Numbered from the stretch's first letter, positions 1 through 7,216 are shown. The stretch: DNA of 17,331 bases from DATJUC01 sp035502675 (GCA_035502675.1 DATJUC010000259.1:1-17331), one strand, 5' to 3'. Numbers and translations: made by a program. Notes: generated by a model from the sequence alone, not told the origin.

Positions 1-618
1 CGACTCTTCTTTGAGCATCGGGCCCATCGACGCCGCGAGCGGCGAGAAGCTCGAGTGCGAGAGCATCGTCAGCTGAAACTTGCCGTCGCGGTCCATGAAG
101 TTCGTGTAGGCGAAGAAGTCGAGCCAGTGCGTCACGTCGTCGTTGAAGGCGTTGAGCAGACGATTCTTCTTGCCGAAGGCGCGGCGCTCCAGCATCTTCT
201 GGGCTTCGATGCGGCCCTCGCTTCCGAAGTGGTTCACCAGCACGTGGCACATCTGATAGCCGTGGCGGGTCTCTTCGACCATAATGCGTATCAGCGACGC
301 GAGATCGTACTCGGTCGGCGCGTTGTTGACCAGAAAGCGCTGCTGCTCGTTGGACGCAAACTCGGTGTCGCCCTGAAAGACGATCATGTTCAGCACGGCG
401 TCGCGCATCCGCTGATCGGGAATTTCGCGAACCTTCTCCCAGCGCCGCTCGCCCTTGAAATCTCCGAAGAAGATCTCGGGCGTAGCCAGCTCGCCGTACT
501 TCGCCTCGAAAGCGTAGCCCGGCATGAACCGTTCGATCAGCTCGCGGTCGAGCCCGATGTCCTTCTGCCACTCCCCGAGCATGTCGATCCAGTCGTCGAA
601 CGTCGCGATCTTCGCCAT
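1..618 (-). CDS. BoxB/PaaA-type aromatic-CoA diiron epoxidase, C-terminus cut by window edge
   Basis: This looks like the oxygenase subunit of an aromatic acyl-CoA ring epoxidase (PF05138), which uses a diiron centre to epoxidise benzoyl-CoA (BoxB) or phenylacetyl-CoA (PaaA). The 206 visible residues start at ATG 618, behind a good ribosome site (GAAGGGG, about 5 nt spacing), and run off the window at position 1 without a stop. Visible motifs are GDTEFAS (Glu86), EETRHGYQ (Glu116, His119), AFND, DRDGKFQL (Asp176) and MLKEE (Glu205). Their spacing matches the BoxB iron ligands as I recall them (E120, E150, H153, D211, E240); the sixth ligand would fall just beyond the edge. Overall similarity is closer to BoxB than to E. 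coli PaaA, but the N-terminus is about 35 residues shorter than BoxB. The family is confident; the substrate is open. It is divergent from paaX, which probably represses it. Confidence 0.8.
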   Translation of the reverse strand, partial: MAKIATFDDWIDMLGEWQKDIGLDRELIERFMPGYAFEAKYGELATPEIFFGDFKGERRWEKVREIPDQRMRDAVLNMIVFQGDTEFASNEQQRFLVNNAPTEYDLASLIRIMVEETRHGYQMCHVLVNHFGSEGRIEAQKMLERRAFGKKNRLLNAFNDDVTHWLDFFAYTNFMDRDGKFQLTMLSHSSFSPLAASMGPMLKEES

Positions 619-644
619 GGCGGCCCCTTCTATGTGACGGTTTT

Positions 645-673
645 TTGACTCAGCGTGATAATACTGTCATACT
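645..673 (+). promoter_or_regulatory. Sigma70-like promoter of paaX
   Basis: TTGACT (645-650), a 17-base spacer and CATACT (668-673) form a plausible promoter. Transcription would start at about 680, which is exactly the GTG start codon of paaX, so the mRNA may be leaderless; no ribosome site is seen before that GTG. The spacer and -10 contain a direct repeat ATACT-GTC-ATACT (661-673 region), a possible operator. Confidence 0.45.
655..667. repeat. Copy A of a 13-base element shared by two divergent promoters
   Basis: GTGATAATACTGT on the plus strand, between the epoxidase gene and paaX. It differs at one base from GTCATAATACTGT at 8410-8422. Both lie between divergent genes and over promoter elements, so they may be operator or conserved core-promoter sequence. 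Confidence 0.5.
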
Positions 674-697
674 AGGCCCGTGAGACAGGCGTGTCAA
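669..697 (-). promoter_or_regulatory. Sigma70-like promoter of the epoxidase gene
   Basis: On the minus strand a perfect TTGACA (697-692) is followed after 17 bases by TAGTAT (674-669, four of six matches to TATAAT). The predicted start of transcription near 662 gives a leader of about 44 nt ending in the GAAGGGG ribosome site. It overlaps the paaX promoter and the first codons of paaX, so a PaaX-like repressor bound here could shut off both directions. A TATTAT at 663-658 is an alternative -10. This is read from sequence only. Confidence 0.5.
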
Positions 698-1555
698 GCA
701 CGGGAAAGCCCTCGGCGGGCGGTCGAGCGGCCGACTTCGTTCATCTTCACCCTGTTCGGCGACATGGTCGAGCGGGCGCCCCAAGCGGAAGACCGCTGGC
801 TCGGTATCGGGGCCCTCGTCCGCCTGATGGGCGCGTTCGATATCTCCGAGGCGGCCGTGCGGCAGGCCGTTTCGAGAATGTCCCGCCAGGGCTGGCTGAC
901 CTCGCAGCGGCGCGGCAACCGGTCGTTCTACGCCGTCACCCCTCGGGGCCGGCGCCGCATTGAAGAGCTGGCGCCGCGCATCTACGGTCCGGTCGTGGAG
1001 TGGGACGGGCGCTGGCGGTTGCTCACCTATACCATCGGTGAGGCGGATCGCGATCAGCGCGACCGCCTGCGCAAGGAGTTGCACGTCCTGGGATGGGCGC
1101 CCCTGTCGGCCTCGACCTGGATCTCACCCAACGGCGCGCTCGCTGCCGCGCGCGAAGCGGCGGCCGCAGCCGGCGCGCAACGCGCCGTGCACCTGTTCGC
1201 CGGCGAATACTGCGGCGAGCAGAGCGACCGCGAACTGCTCGAGAGCTGCTGGGATCTTCCGGCCATAGCCGCCGACTACGACGCCTTCGTGGCGACGTAT
1301 GCGCCGCGGCTGGAGGCCGAGCGCCGCGGCGGAACGCTTGCCGAGGAGGACGCCTTCGCCGAACGGCTCTGGCTGGTCCACGATTTCCGCAAGTTCGCCT
1401 ACGTCGACCCGGGTTTGCCGAGCGTACTGTTGCCGGCGCATTGGCCGGGCACCAAAGCGGCGGCGCTCTTTCGAGAGTACTACGCAAGCGTCGATGCAAA
1501 ATCGTGGCGCTACTTTCGTCGCTGCGCATCGGCTGCTGCAACGAACGGAGCATGA
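680..1555 (+). CDS. paaX: PaaX-family transcriptional repressor of aromatic acid catabolism
   Basis: PaaX represses phenylacetate catabolic genes and is released by phenylacetyl-CoA in the characterised E. coli system. The 291-residue product has the family length and order: an N-terminal winged helix (about residues 19-100, with recognition helix region SEAAVRQAVSRM and wing RRGNRSFYAVTPRG), the central PaaX domain starting at WDGRWRLLTYTI (residues 108-119, a Cas2-like fold in this family), and the C-terminal PaaX domain with LWLVHDFRKFAYVDP and a LP-x-HWPG motif. The start is GTG 680, the only suitable codon before the helix-turn-helix and at the predicted transcription start. The gene is divergent from the ring epoxidase, and its stop overlaps the ATG of the next gene (ATGA, 1552-1555). 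Its effector here could be phenylacetyl-CoA, benzoyl-CoA or another aryl-CoA. Confidence 0.9.
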   Translation: MRQACQARESPRRAVERPTSFIFTLFGDMVERAPQAEDRWLGIGALVRLMGAFDISEAAVRQAVSRMSRQGWLTSQRRGNRSFYAVTPRGRRRIEELAPRIYGPVVEWDGRWRLLTYTIGEADRDQRDRLRKELHVLGWAPLSASTWISPNGALAAAREAAAAAGAQRAVHLFAGEYCGEQSDRELLESCWDLPAIAADYDAFVATYAPRLEAERRGGTLAEEDAFAERLWLVHDFRKFAYVDPGLPSVLLPAHWPGTKAAALFREYYASVDAKSWRYFRRCASAAATNGA

Positions 1556-1989
1556 CGCGGCCGCGTCGAACCGACCTCGCCATGCCCAGAGCCCTCGTCT
1601 TCCTTTTTGCCGTACTGTCTGCCGGCGTAGCGGTCGCAGCGTGTAACGGCGGCGGCGCGGTCTCGCCGACGCCCGCCCCGAGCTATTCCGCGACGCCCGA
1701 TCCTGCGATCAAGTACGCGATCATTCAGGTCCAGGTGCTGGGCACGCCCAAGCCAGGCGTTCCGGTGGCCGAATCGACACCGCGCGATCCGAATAGCCCG
1801 CGCCCCGGTACCACGATCGCGGTCATGACCACCAACGCGCACGGGAAGGCGAAGTTCACCGGCCTCAAGCCGAGTGCAACCTATTGCTGGGTTGCAACCG
1901 TCTCCCCGAACAACACGATCTCCACCTGCGCGGACTGGGTCGATTGGCAGAGCGAGAACCCCTTGGTCCTCAACTCCGTCGGCAAGTAG
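1552..1989 (+). CDS. Small lipoprotein with carboxypeptidase-regulatory-like fold
   Basis: A 145-residue exported lipoprotein of unknown role. The N-terminus has basic residues (MTRPRR), a hydrophobic stretch and a lipobox VAAC with the lipidated cysteine at residue 31, followed by a Gly-rich then Pro/Ser/Thr-rich linker. The remaining ~95 residues contain TTNAHGKAKFTGLKPSATY, typical of transthyretin/carboxypeptidase-regulatory-like beta-sandwich domains (inference from pattern), and two cysteines (TYCWVA, STCADW) that could form a disulfide. ATG 1552 is chosen because it overlaps the paaX stop (ATGA), suggesting coupled translation; ATG 1582 would also keep the signal peptide. Its stop abuts the convergent stop at 1990. 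Confidence 0.65.
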   Translation: MTRPRRTDLAMPRALVFLFAVLSAGVAVAACNGGGAVSPTPAPSYSATPDPAIKYAIIQVQVLGTPKPGVPVAESTPRDPNSPRPGTTIAVMTTNAHGKAKFTGLKPSATYCWVATVSPNNTISTCADWVDWQSENPLVLNSVGK

Positions 1990-2313
1990 CTACTCGTCGT
2001 CGTGAAGATGGAGGTGCGAGCCTTCCTCGGCATCCGAAAGCACGTCGCGTGCCTCGGCGAGCACCGCACCGGAGAGCGGATGGCTCGGCGGCTCGACCGA
2101 GCCCTCGTCGGCTAGGAAACCGGCCTCCGACCAGTCTTCCCACGTCTCGAGCGGCTCGCCGTCGAACGTCGCCGGAAAGCGCACGCAAAAGCCTTGCTCG
2201 AGATGCATGCCGACGACCGTCACGCGCGTGCCGCGCGGGAAATAGGTGCCGTCCTTCCAGAGCGTCCCGTAGGTCGTCTCGTAGAGGTGTCCGATCTTCA
2301 GCGACGCGGGCAT
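1990..2313 (-). CDS. Hypothetical protein, 107 residues, His/Asp-rich tail
   Basis: I do not recognise this protein. From ATG 2313 it encodes 107 residues with no signal peptide or membrane segment. The N-terminal ~60 residues look like a small beta-rich fold (IGHLYETTYGTLWKDGTYF, RGTRVTVVGM, FCVRFPATF). The C-terminal ~45 residues are acidic and end in HLHLHDDE, which could bind a metal. It starts 10 bases after the aldehyde dehydrogenase stop, so it is the last gene of the paaH-paaJ-ALDH operon, and its stop is back-to-back with the convergent lipoprotein stop (1989/1990), with no hairpin terminator between. A longer upstream reading of the same frame exists but lies inside the dehydrogenase gene and is rejected. 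Confidence 0.6.
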   Translation of the reverse strand: MPASLKIGHLYETTYGTLWKDGTYFPRGTRVTVVGMHLEQGFCVRFPATFDGEPLETWEDWSEAGFLADEGSVEPPSHPLSGAVLAEARDVLSDAEEGSHLHLHDDE

Positions 2314-2323
2314 AGACTGATAC

Positions 2324-3817
2324 TCATACCCCGAACGGGTCCATCGCCTTCTCGGCAATGTAGGTAAGCACGCTCTTGGTTTCGCTATATGCGCGCATCG
2401 TCTCCATGCCCAGCTCGCGGCCGTACCCCGACTGCTTGTATCCGCCGAACGGCACGCCCGGAAAGACCGCGTAGGGCGTGTTGATGGAGACTGTGCCGCT
2501 GCGCAGCGCGCGCGCGACCCGGTTGGCGCGGCCGATGTGTTGCGACCAGACGCTCGCCGACAAACCGTACTCGCTGTCGTTGGCCAAAGAAATCGCTTCG
2601 GCTTCGGTCTCGAACCGCATGATCGTTGCGACGGGACCAAAGATCTCTTCGCGCGCGATGCGGTGCGTATGCTCGGCTTGATAGGCCGTCGGACTCCAGA
2701 ACATTCCGTCGGCCTGGGGCTCCTCGAGCGTCACCGGCTCGCCGCCGAAAAGCGTGGTCGCTCCCTCCTCGGCGCCGATCGCGTGATACGCTTTGATTTT
2801 TTCGAACTGTTCGGCGTTGGTGATCGCGCCCACTTGCGTTTGGGGGTCCTCCGGATTTCCGACGCGGAGCTTCTTGGCACGCCGGGTGAACGACTCGACG
2901 AACCGGTCGTAAACGGCGGCCTGCACGAACAGGCGCGATCGCGCTTCGCACGTCTGTCCCGCATTGTAGTAGATTCCGTAGAGCGCGCCGGCAACGGCCG
3001 CTTCGACGTCGGCGTCGTCGAAGACGATCGACGGCGACTTGCCGCCGAGCTCGAGCGTCACGCGCTTGAGGGTCCGTGCGGCACTCGCGGCAACCGACTT
3101 GCCGGTCGCAGTCGCGCCGGTGAAGGCAATTTTATCGACGTCGGGATGCTCCACCAACCGCGCTCCCAGCTCGCGCGTCGAACCGGTGACGACGTTGAGC
3201 ACGCCCTCCGGAACGCCGGCCTCGAGCGCGATCTTCCCAAGTTCCAGCGCGGTCAACGGCGTCGACGGCGCCGGCTTCAGCACGACGGTGCAACCGGCCG
3301 CCAGCGCCGGTGCGACTTTCCAGGAGGCCAGCAGCAACGGGAAGTTCCACGGGACGATCGCGCCCACGACGCCGACCGGCTCGAGCACGGTGTTGGCGAG
3401 GTAGGCCGGTAACGGAGGCGGCATCGTCTCGCCGTAGTTCTTCGTGGCGGCGCCGGCATAGAACTCGAAGCAATCGGCGATCGCGCGCATCTCGCCCTTG
3501 GCGACCCACAGCGCCTTGCCGTTGTCTCGCACCTCCAGCAGCGCGAGCTCTTTCTCTCTTTCGGCGATCAGGGCCGCAATCTTGGCGACGATCTTGGCGC
3601 GCCGCGATGCGGCCATCGAAGACCATTTCCCGGCGTCGAAGGCCTTGCGCGCCGCCGCGACCGCGTCGTCGAGATCGCGCTGCGTCGCCTCCGCCACGCC
3701 CGCCAGCACGCGGCCCGTCGCAGGATTGCGATTCTCGTACGTCGCCCCGTCGGAAGCGTCGCGCCACGCTCCGCCGATCAGCATTTGGGTTTTGGTCGCT
3801 TCCGTCGTGGTACTCAT
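2324..3817 (-). CDS. NAD(P)+-dependent aldehyde dehydrogenase
   Basis: A full-length (497 residues) member of the aldehyde dehydrogenase superfamily, which oxidises an aldehyde to the acid with NAD(P)+. Visible motifs are IVPWNFP (about 154-160), FTGATATGK (232-240) in the nucleotide site, LELGGKSP with general-base Glu256, NAGQTC with catalytic Cys290, EEIFGPV and the C-terminal PFGGYKQSGYGRELG. It is closest in style to betaine-aldehyde/phenylacetaldehyde dehydrogenases. Because it follows paaH and paaJ, likely substrates are phenylacetaldehyde (feeding the pathway) or the semialdehyde formed after ring opening, the step done by PaaZ or BoxD elsewhere; the sequence does not decide. The start is ATG 3817, 30 bases after the paaJ stop, with a purine-rich repeat leader as the ribosome site. 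Confidence 0.92.
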   Translation of the reverse strand: MSTTTEATKTQMLIGGAWRDASDGATYENRNPATGRVLAGVAEATQRDLDDAVAAARKAFDAGKWSSMAASRRAKIVAKIAALIAEREKELALLEVRDNGKALWVAKGEMRAIADCFEFYAGAATKNYGETMPPPLPAYLANTVLEPVGVVGAIVPWNFPLLLASWKVAPALAAGCTVVLKPAPSTPLTALELGKIALEAGVPEGVLNVVTGSTRELGARLVEHPDVDKIAFTGATATGKSVAASAARTLKRVTLELGGKSPSIVFDDADVEAAVAGALYGIYYNAGQTCEARSRLFVQAAVYDRFVESFTRRAKKLRVGNPEDPQTQVGAITNAEQFEKIKAYHAIGAEEGATTLFGGEPVTLEEPQADGMFWSPTAYQAEHTHRIAREEIFGPVATIMRFETEAEAISLANDSEYGLSASVWSQHIGRANRVARALRSGTVSINTPYAVFPGVPFGGYKQSGYGRELGMETMRAYSETKSVLTYIAEKAMDPFGV

Positions 3818-3847
3818 CGTCGTTCTCGTTCTCTCGTTCTCTCGTAG
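3818..3847 (-). repeat. Tandem ACGAGAGA repeat in the aldehyde dehydrogenase leader
   Basis: The whole 30-base paaJ-ALDH gap reads on the minus strand as CT, then ACGAGAGA twice, then ACGAGA and ACGACG, directly before ATG 3817. It is a short octamer repeat, purine-rich and lacking a canonical AGGAGG. It probably serves as the ribosome-binding region, possibly tuned by slippage in repeat number. Confidence 0.6.
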
Positions 3848-5020
3848 TTAGGGCGTGCGTTCGAAAATCGTGGCGATGCCTTGACCGACGCCGACGCACA
3901 TCGTTGCGATTCCGTAGCGTCCGCCTCGCCGCCGCAACTCGTGCAGCAGCGTGGTCGCGAGGCGCGCGCCGCTGGCTCCCAGGGGATGACCCAGTGCGAT
4001 GGCGCCACCGTTGGGATTCGTCTTGTCGGGTTGGAAATCCAGGTCGCGCATGCAGGCGATGGCCTGTGACGCAAACGCCTCGTTGATCTCGACGACGTCG
4101 AGGTCGGCCGCACACAAACCGGCGAGTCGCAGCGCCTTACGCGTGGCCGGAATAGGTCCCAAACCCATGACGTCGGGCGCCACGCCGGCCGACGCGCACG
4201 CGACCACGCGCGCGAGCGGCTGCAGACCCAGCTCGAGCGCCCGGTTCGCCTCACACAACAGCACGGCGGCCGCGCCGTCGTTGATACCCGACGAGTTTCC
4301 GGCGGTTACGGTGCCGTCCGCCTGGAACGCCGGTTTGAGCTTGGCCAGAGCCTCGAGCGTCGTTTCGGGGCGCGGATGCTCGTCGGCACGCACTTCGCCG
4401 ACCGGCACGATTTCGTCGCCGAACGCGCCGCGTTCCACCGCCGCTCTGCATTTCATCTGCGACTCGAACGCGAAGCGATCTTGCTCTTCGCGCGTAATCC
4501 CGTACCGCTCGGCGACGCGTTCGGCCGTCTCTCCCAGCGAGATCGTCCACTCCTTCGGCATCGCGGGGTTGGTCATCCGCCAGCCCAGCACCGTGTCGAA
4601 CAACTCCTGCCCGCGACCGAACGGCAGCGCGCTCTTGGTGAGCACGTAGGGCGCGCGCGTCATCGACTCGACCCCGCCGGCCAAGACCAGATCGCACTCG
4701 CCGAACGCGATCGCCTGCGCGGCCGAGTTGATCGCCTGCAAGCTGGAACCGCAGAGCCGGTTGAGCGTCACGCCGGGAACCTCGATCGGCAATCCCGCAA
4801 GCAATACCGCCATTCGCGCGACGTTGCGATTGTCTTCACCGCTTTGATTGGCGGCCCCGAAGTACACGTCGTCGATTCGCTCCGGCGGGACCTGCGTGCG
4901 GTTCACGATCGCGCGCACGACCGCGGCCGCGAGATCGTCGGGACGAACGCCGGCCAGCGCGCCGTTATACCGTCCGATCGGCGTGCGCACGCCGTCGATG
5001 ACCCACACTTGCCGGCTCAC
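3848..5020 (-). CDS. paaJ: 3-oxoadipyl-CoA/acetyl-CoA C-acyltransferase (thiolase)
   Basis: This thiolase should cleave 3-oxoadipyl-CoA (and possibly 3-oxo-5,6-dehydrosuberyl-CoA) with CoA to succinyl-CoA and acetyl-CoA, the last step of phenylacetate, benzoyl-CoA and beta-ketoadipate routes. The 390 residues carry the catalytic set: NRLCGS (nucleophile Cys90), GHPLGASGAR (His345) and TMCVGVGQG (Cys375). Blocks shared with E. coli PaaJ/PcaF include RTPIGRY-GAL, GEDNRNVARMA, FDT-GWR and DEH-RPETTLE, which ordinary acetoacetyl-CoA thiolases lack. The start is GTG 5020, behind GGAG at 8 nt spacing and overlapping the paaH stop by four bases (GTGA, 5017-5020). The frame stays open upstream, but that part lies inside paaH. 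pcaF is an equally valid name. Confidence 0.92.
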   Translation of the reverse strand: MSRQVWVIDGVRTPIGRYNGALAGVRPDDLAAAVVRAIVNRTQVPPERIDDVYFGAANQSGEDNRNVARMAVLLAGLPIEVPGVTLNRLCGSSLQAINSAAQAIAFGECDLVLAGGVESMTRAPYVLTKSALPFGRGQELFDTVLGWRMTNPAMPKEWTISLGETAERVAERYGITREEQDRFAFESQMKCRAAVERGAFGDEIVPVGEVRADEHPRPETTLEALAKLKPAFQADGTVTAGNSSGINDGAAAVLLCEANRALELGLQPLARVVACASAGVAPDVMGLGPIPATRKALRLAGLCAADLDVVEINEAFASQAIACMRDLDFQPDKTNPNGGAIALGHPLGASGARLATTLLHELRRRGGRYGIATMCVGVGQGIATIFERTP

Positions 5021-6594
5021 GGAAGCGGCTCCGGTTCTTCTTCCACGTCCAGGACCCAAAGCGAGCGGTGCGGTGCGAAGGCGGCGTTTTCGTCGTTGGC
5101 GAGGCGCTGCAGAATGCGCGCCACGCGCGCGCCGCCGATCTCGCGCCCCCACGCTACCGGTCCGATCGGATAGTTGGTACCCAGCCGCATCGCGGTGTCG
5201 ACGTCGTCGGGCGTCGCGACCTCTTCGTGGACCGCGGTCACAGCTTCGTTGACGATCGATCCGATCGTGCGCCCCAAGAAAAGCCCGGTGACGTTTTCGA
5301 CCAGAACGACGCCCTTGCCGAGCGATTCGAAAAATTCTTGCGCCAAAACCAGCGCGTCGTCGGAGACCCGGGCGGAGTCGACGATCTCCACGGCGCGCTG
5401 TGCCGCCAGCGATCCGAGAATTCCGTAGCCGACGAGCCGCTCCGGATGTTTCATGCCGGCCGCGCAGGCTCCGACGTCGGTCGCGTACGCATCGACGAAA
5501 AAGATCGCTTCAGGTCCGAGCAGGGAGTCGAGTTCGGCGACGGCGGTCGAGCGATCCGTCGTTCCGTCGCCGACGTCGAATACGATCGTCGCGGCGGGTG
5601 AAAGCTCGTCGAGCAGTTCGTCGCTTTCGATGCGCTGAACCGCCGAAACGCGCCGGTCGGCCAGCTCGTTCAACTCGTCGGCAAGGCCGCCGAATCCCAC
5701 GATGGCGACGAACTCGTCCGTCTCGGGCTCGGTCGACGGCGCTTCGTCGGGAAAGGCGAGACGTTCGGGTGGGCCGCCGGTGTAGTCGTAGAATCCCGAA
5801 CCGGTCTTGCGCCCGAGACGCCCCTGTTCGACCATCCGCCGCTGGGTCGCAACCGGCGCGAGGCGTTGAGCCCCGGTTCGATCGTAGACCGATTCGGTCG
5901 TCGCAAGATTGACGTCCAGCCCGATCAGGTCCATCAGCTCGAACGGCCCCATGCGAAACCCGGCGCCGCGCGCCAGAGCGTCGAGTTCGAGCGGCGTCGC
6001 CACGCCGCGTTCCAACGCGTGGAGCGCCTGCAAGTAGAACGGCCGCGCGACGCGATTGACGATAAAGCCCGGCGTGTCGGCTGCGAGCACCGCCGTCTTT
6101 CCGATGCGCTCCACGAACGCGTACGCCGCGTCGACGGTCGCCTGCGCGGTTTGCGGCGCGGCGACCACTTCGACGAGCTTCATCGCTGCGGGCGGGTTGA
6201 AAAAGTGTAGTCCCAAAACGCGCTCCGGACCGGCGACCGCATCGGCCAGAGCTTCGACCGAGAGCGAGGACGTGTTGGTCGCCAGCAATGCGCCGGCTCC
6301 GAGCGCCGCGGCCAGCGCGACGAAAACGTCTCGCTTGACGTCGAATCGTTCGGAGACGGCTTCGATCGCGCAGAACGCGTCGCTGCGCGCGGGAATGGCG
6401 TCGAGCCACGCGATCCGCTCCACGGCGCCGGAATCGTTGCCGCGCCGCGCGTCGGCGGCGATGCGCTCGGCCCCTCGCCGGCGCGCGGCCTGGTCCGGCT
6501 CGACGACGTCGACGCGATACCCGCCCTTGGCGGCCACGTACGCGATGCCCGAGCCCATCGCACCGCCTCCGACGACTAAGATGCGTTCGTCCAC
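5017..6594 (-). CDS. paaH: 3-hydroxyadipyl-CoA dehydrogenase (PaaH-type)
   Basis: An NAD+-dependent 3-hydroxyacyl-CoA dehydrogenase of 525 residues, expected to oxidise 3-hydroxyadipyl-CoA to the 3-oxo substrate of the adjacent thiolase. Residues 1-280 are a complete catalytic unit: VVGGGAMGSG for NAD (7-16), NTSS (107-110), LHFFNP with catalytic His130 and KLVEVV with its partner Glu142, then the helical dimer domain (TPGFIVNRVARPFY). Residues about 300-525 repeat the fold in degenerate form: the Gly-rich loop is weak (IVGFGG) and the catalytic His is lost, while DVDTAMRLGTNYPIGPVAWG is kept nearly as in E. coli PaaH. The start is GTG 6594. Its stop overlaps paaJ (GTGA). It heads the minus-strand operon and is divergent from the Nudix gene with 49 bases between; I could not find a convincing promoter there. 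Confidence 0.92.
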   Translation of the reverse strand: MDERILVVGGGAMGSGIAYVAAKGGYRVDVVEPDQAARRRGAERIAADARRGNDSGAVERIAWLDAIPARSDAFCAIEAVSERFDVKRDVFVALAAALGAGALLATNTSSLSVEALADAVAGPERVLGLHFFNPPAAMKLVEVVAAPQTAQATVDAAYAFVERIGKTAVLAADTPGFIVNRVARPFYLQALHALERGVATPLELDALARGAGFRMGPFELMDLIGLDVNLATTESVYDRTGAQRLAPVATQRRMVEQGRLGRKTGSGFYDYTGGPPERLAFPDEAPSTEPETDEFVAIVGFGGLADELNELADRRVSAVQRIESDELLDELSPAATIVFDVGDGTTDRSTAVAELDSLLGPEAIFFVDAYATDVGACAAGMKHPERLVGYGILGSLAAQRAVEIVDSARVSDDALVLAQEFFESLGKGVVLVENVTGLFLGRTIGSIVNEAVTAVHEEVATPDDVDTAMRLGTNYPIGPVAWGREIGGARVARILQRLANDENAAFAPHRSLWVLDVEEEPEPLP

Positions 6595-6643
6595 GTCGGC
6601 GGCCGTTCGACGGACTCCCTCGACGTTCCGCGAAGGGCTCGGA

Positions 6644-7192
6644 ATGGAAAAGCCGGTCTGGCGCGTTCGCTCCTCGCGCTACCTCGTAGAGTCGCCGTAC
6701 ATGCGATTGCGCGTCGACGAAGTCGAGCTGCCCAACGGTACCGTGGTCCCCGATTATTACGTGCGCGAAGGCGCCGGCTTCGTCAGCGTCTTTCCTTTAA
6801 CGGAGCGCGATACGGTGGTGCTGGTCCGGCAGTACCGCTACGGCTCGGACACCATCGGGCTCGAACTTCCGGCCGGCACGCTCGACCGCGACGAAGCGCC
6901 GCTGGCGTGCGCGTGCCGCGAGCTGGCCGAAGAGACCGGATACGAGGCCGCGACCTACGAGCTGGCCGCCGTCTATCGGCCGGAGCCGGTTCGCTCCAAC
7001 GCCTTCGCCTACGTGTTCGTCGCGCGCGACGCGCGGCGCACCCGCGAACCACGGCCCGACCCCACCGAGCATCTCGAGGTCGAGGAGGTGGACGTCGACG
7101 AATTCCGCGCAATGTTGCGCGACGGCACGATCGAGGCGGGATCGACGATTGCGGCCGGCTATCGGGCGCTCGAGTTCGCGGGCCGGCTCTAG
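6644..7192 (+). CDS. Nudix hydrolase, ADP-ribose pyrophosphatase type
   Basis: A 182-residue Nudix protein. The Nudix box is complete at residues 78-100 (Gly78, Glu84, then RELAEETGY at 92-100), giving the Mg2+-binding glutamates that hydrolyse nucleoside-diphosphate linkages. The preceding segment (VVLVRQYRYGSDTIGLELPAG) is the pattern of ADP-sugar/ADP-ribose pyrophosphatases (NudF group), so ADP-ribose or an ADP-sugar is the likely substrate; this is inferred from family resemblance. ATG 6644 is preceded by GAAGGG at 6 nt spacing. It is divergent from paaH and convergent with the microprotein gene ending at 7217. Confidence 0.88.
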   Translation: MEKPVWRVRSSRYLVESPYMRLRVDEVELPNGTVVPDYYVREGAGFVSVFPLTERDTVVLVRQYRYGSDTIGLELPAGTLDRDEAPLACACRELAEETGYEAATYELAAVYRPEPVRSNAFAYVFVARDARRTREPRPDPTEHLEVEEVDVDEFRAMLRDGTIEAGSTIAAGYRALEFAGRL

Positions 7193-7216
7193 CGGCGCGC
7201 TCGCTTCGTTGCGAGG

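Noticed and set aside
1985..1994. Perfect palindrome AGTAGCTACT
   Set aside because: It is produced by two TAG stop codons placed back-to-back on opposite strands; too short to be a terminator.
2537..3412. Plus-strand open frame of about 290 codons opposite the aldehyde dehydrogenase
   Set aside because: It lies entirely antisense to a full-length dehydrogenase and shows no family features.
5021..5152. N-terminal extension of the thiolase frame
   Set aside because: The extra 44 codons are Arg-rich and lie inside paaH; the GTG at 5020 starts the conserved thiolase sequence and overlaps the paaH stop.
7200..7215. Small hairpin CTCGC-ttcgtt-GCGAG between the convergent Nudix and microprotein genes
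   Set aside because: Five-base stem with no T-run on either side; not enough for a terminator.
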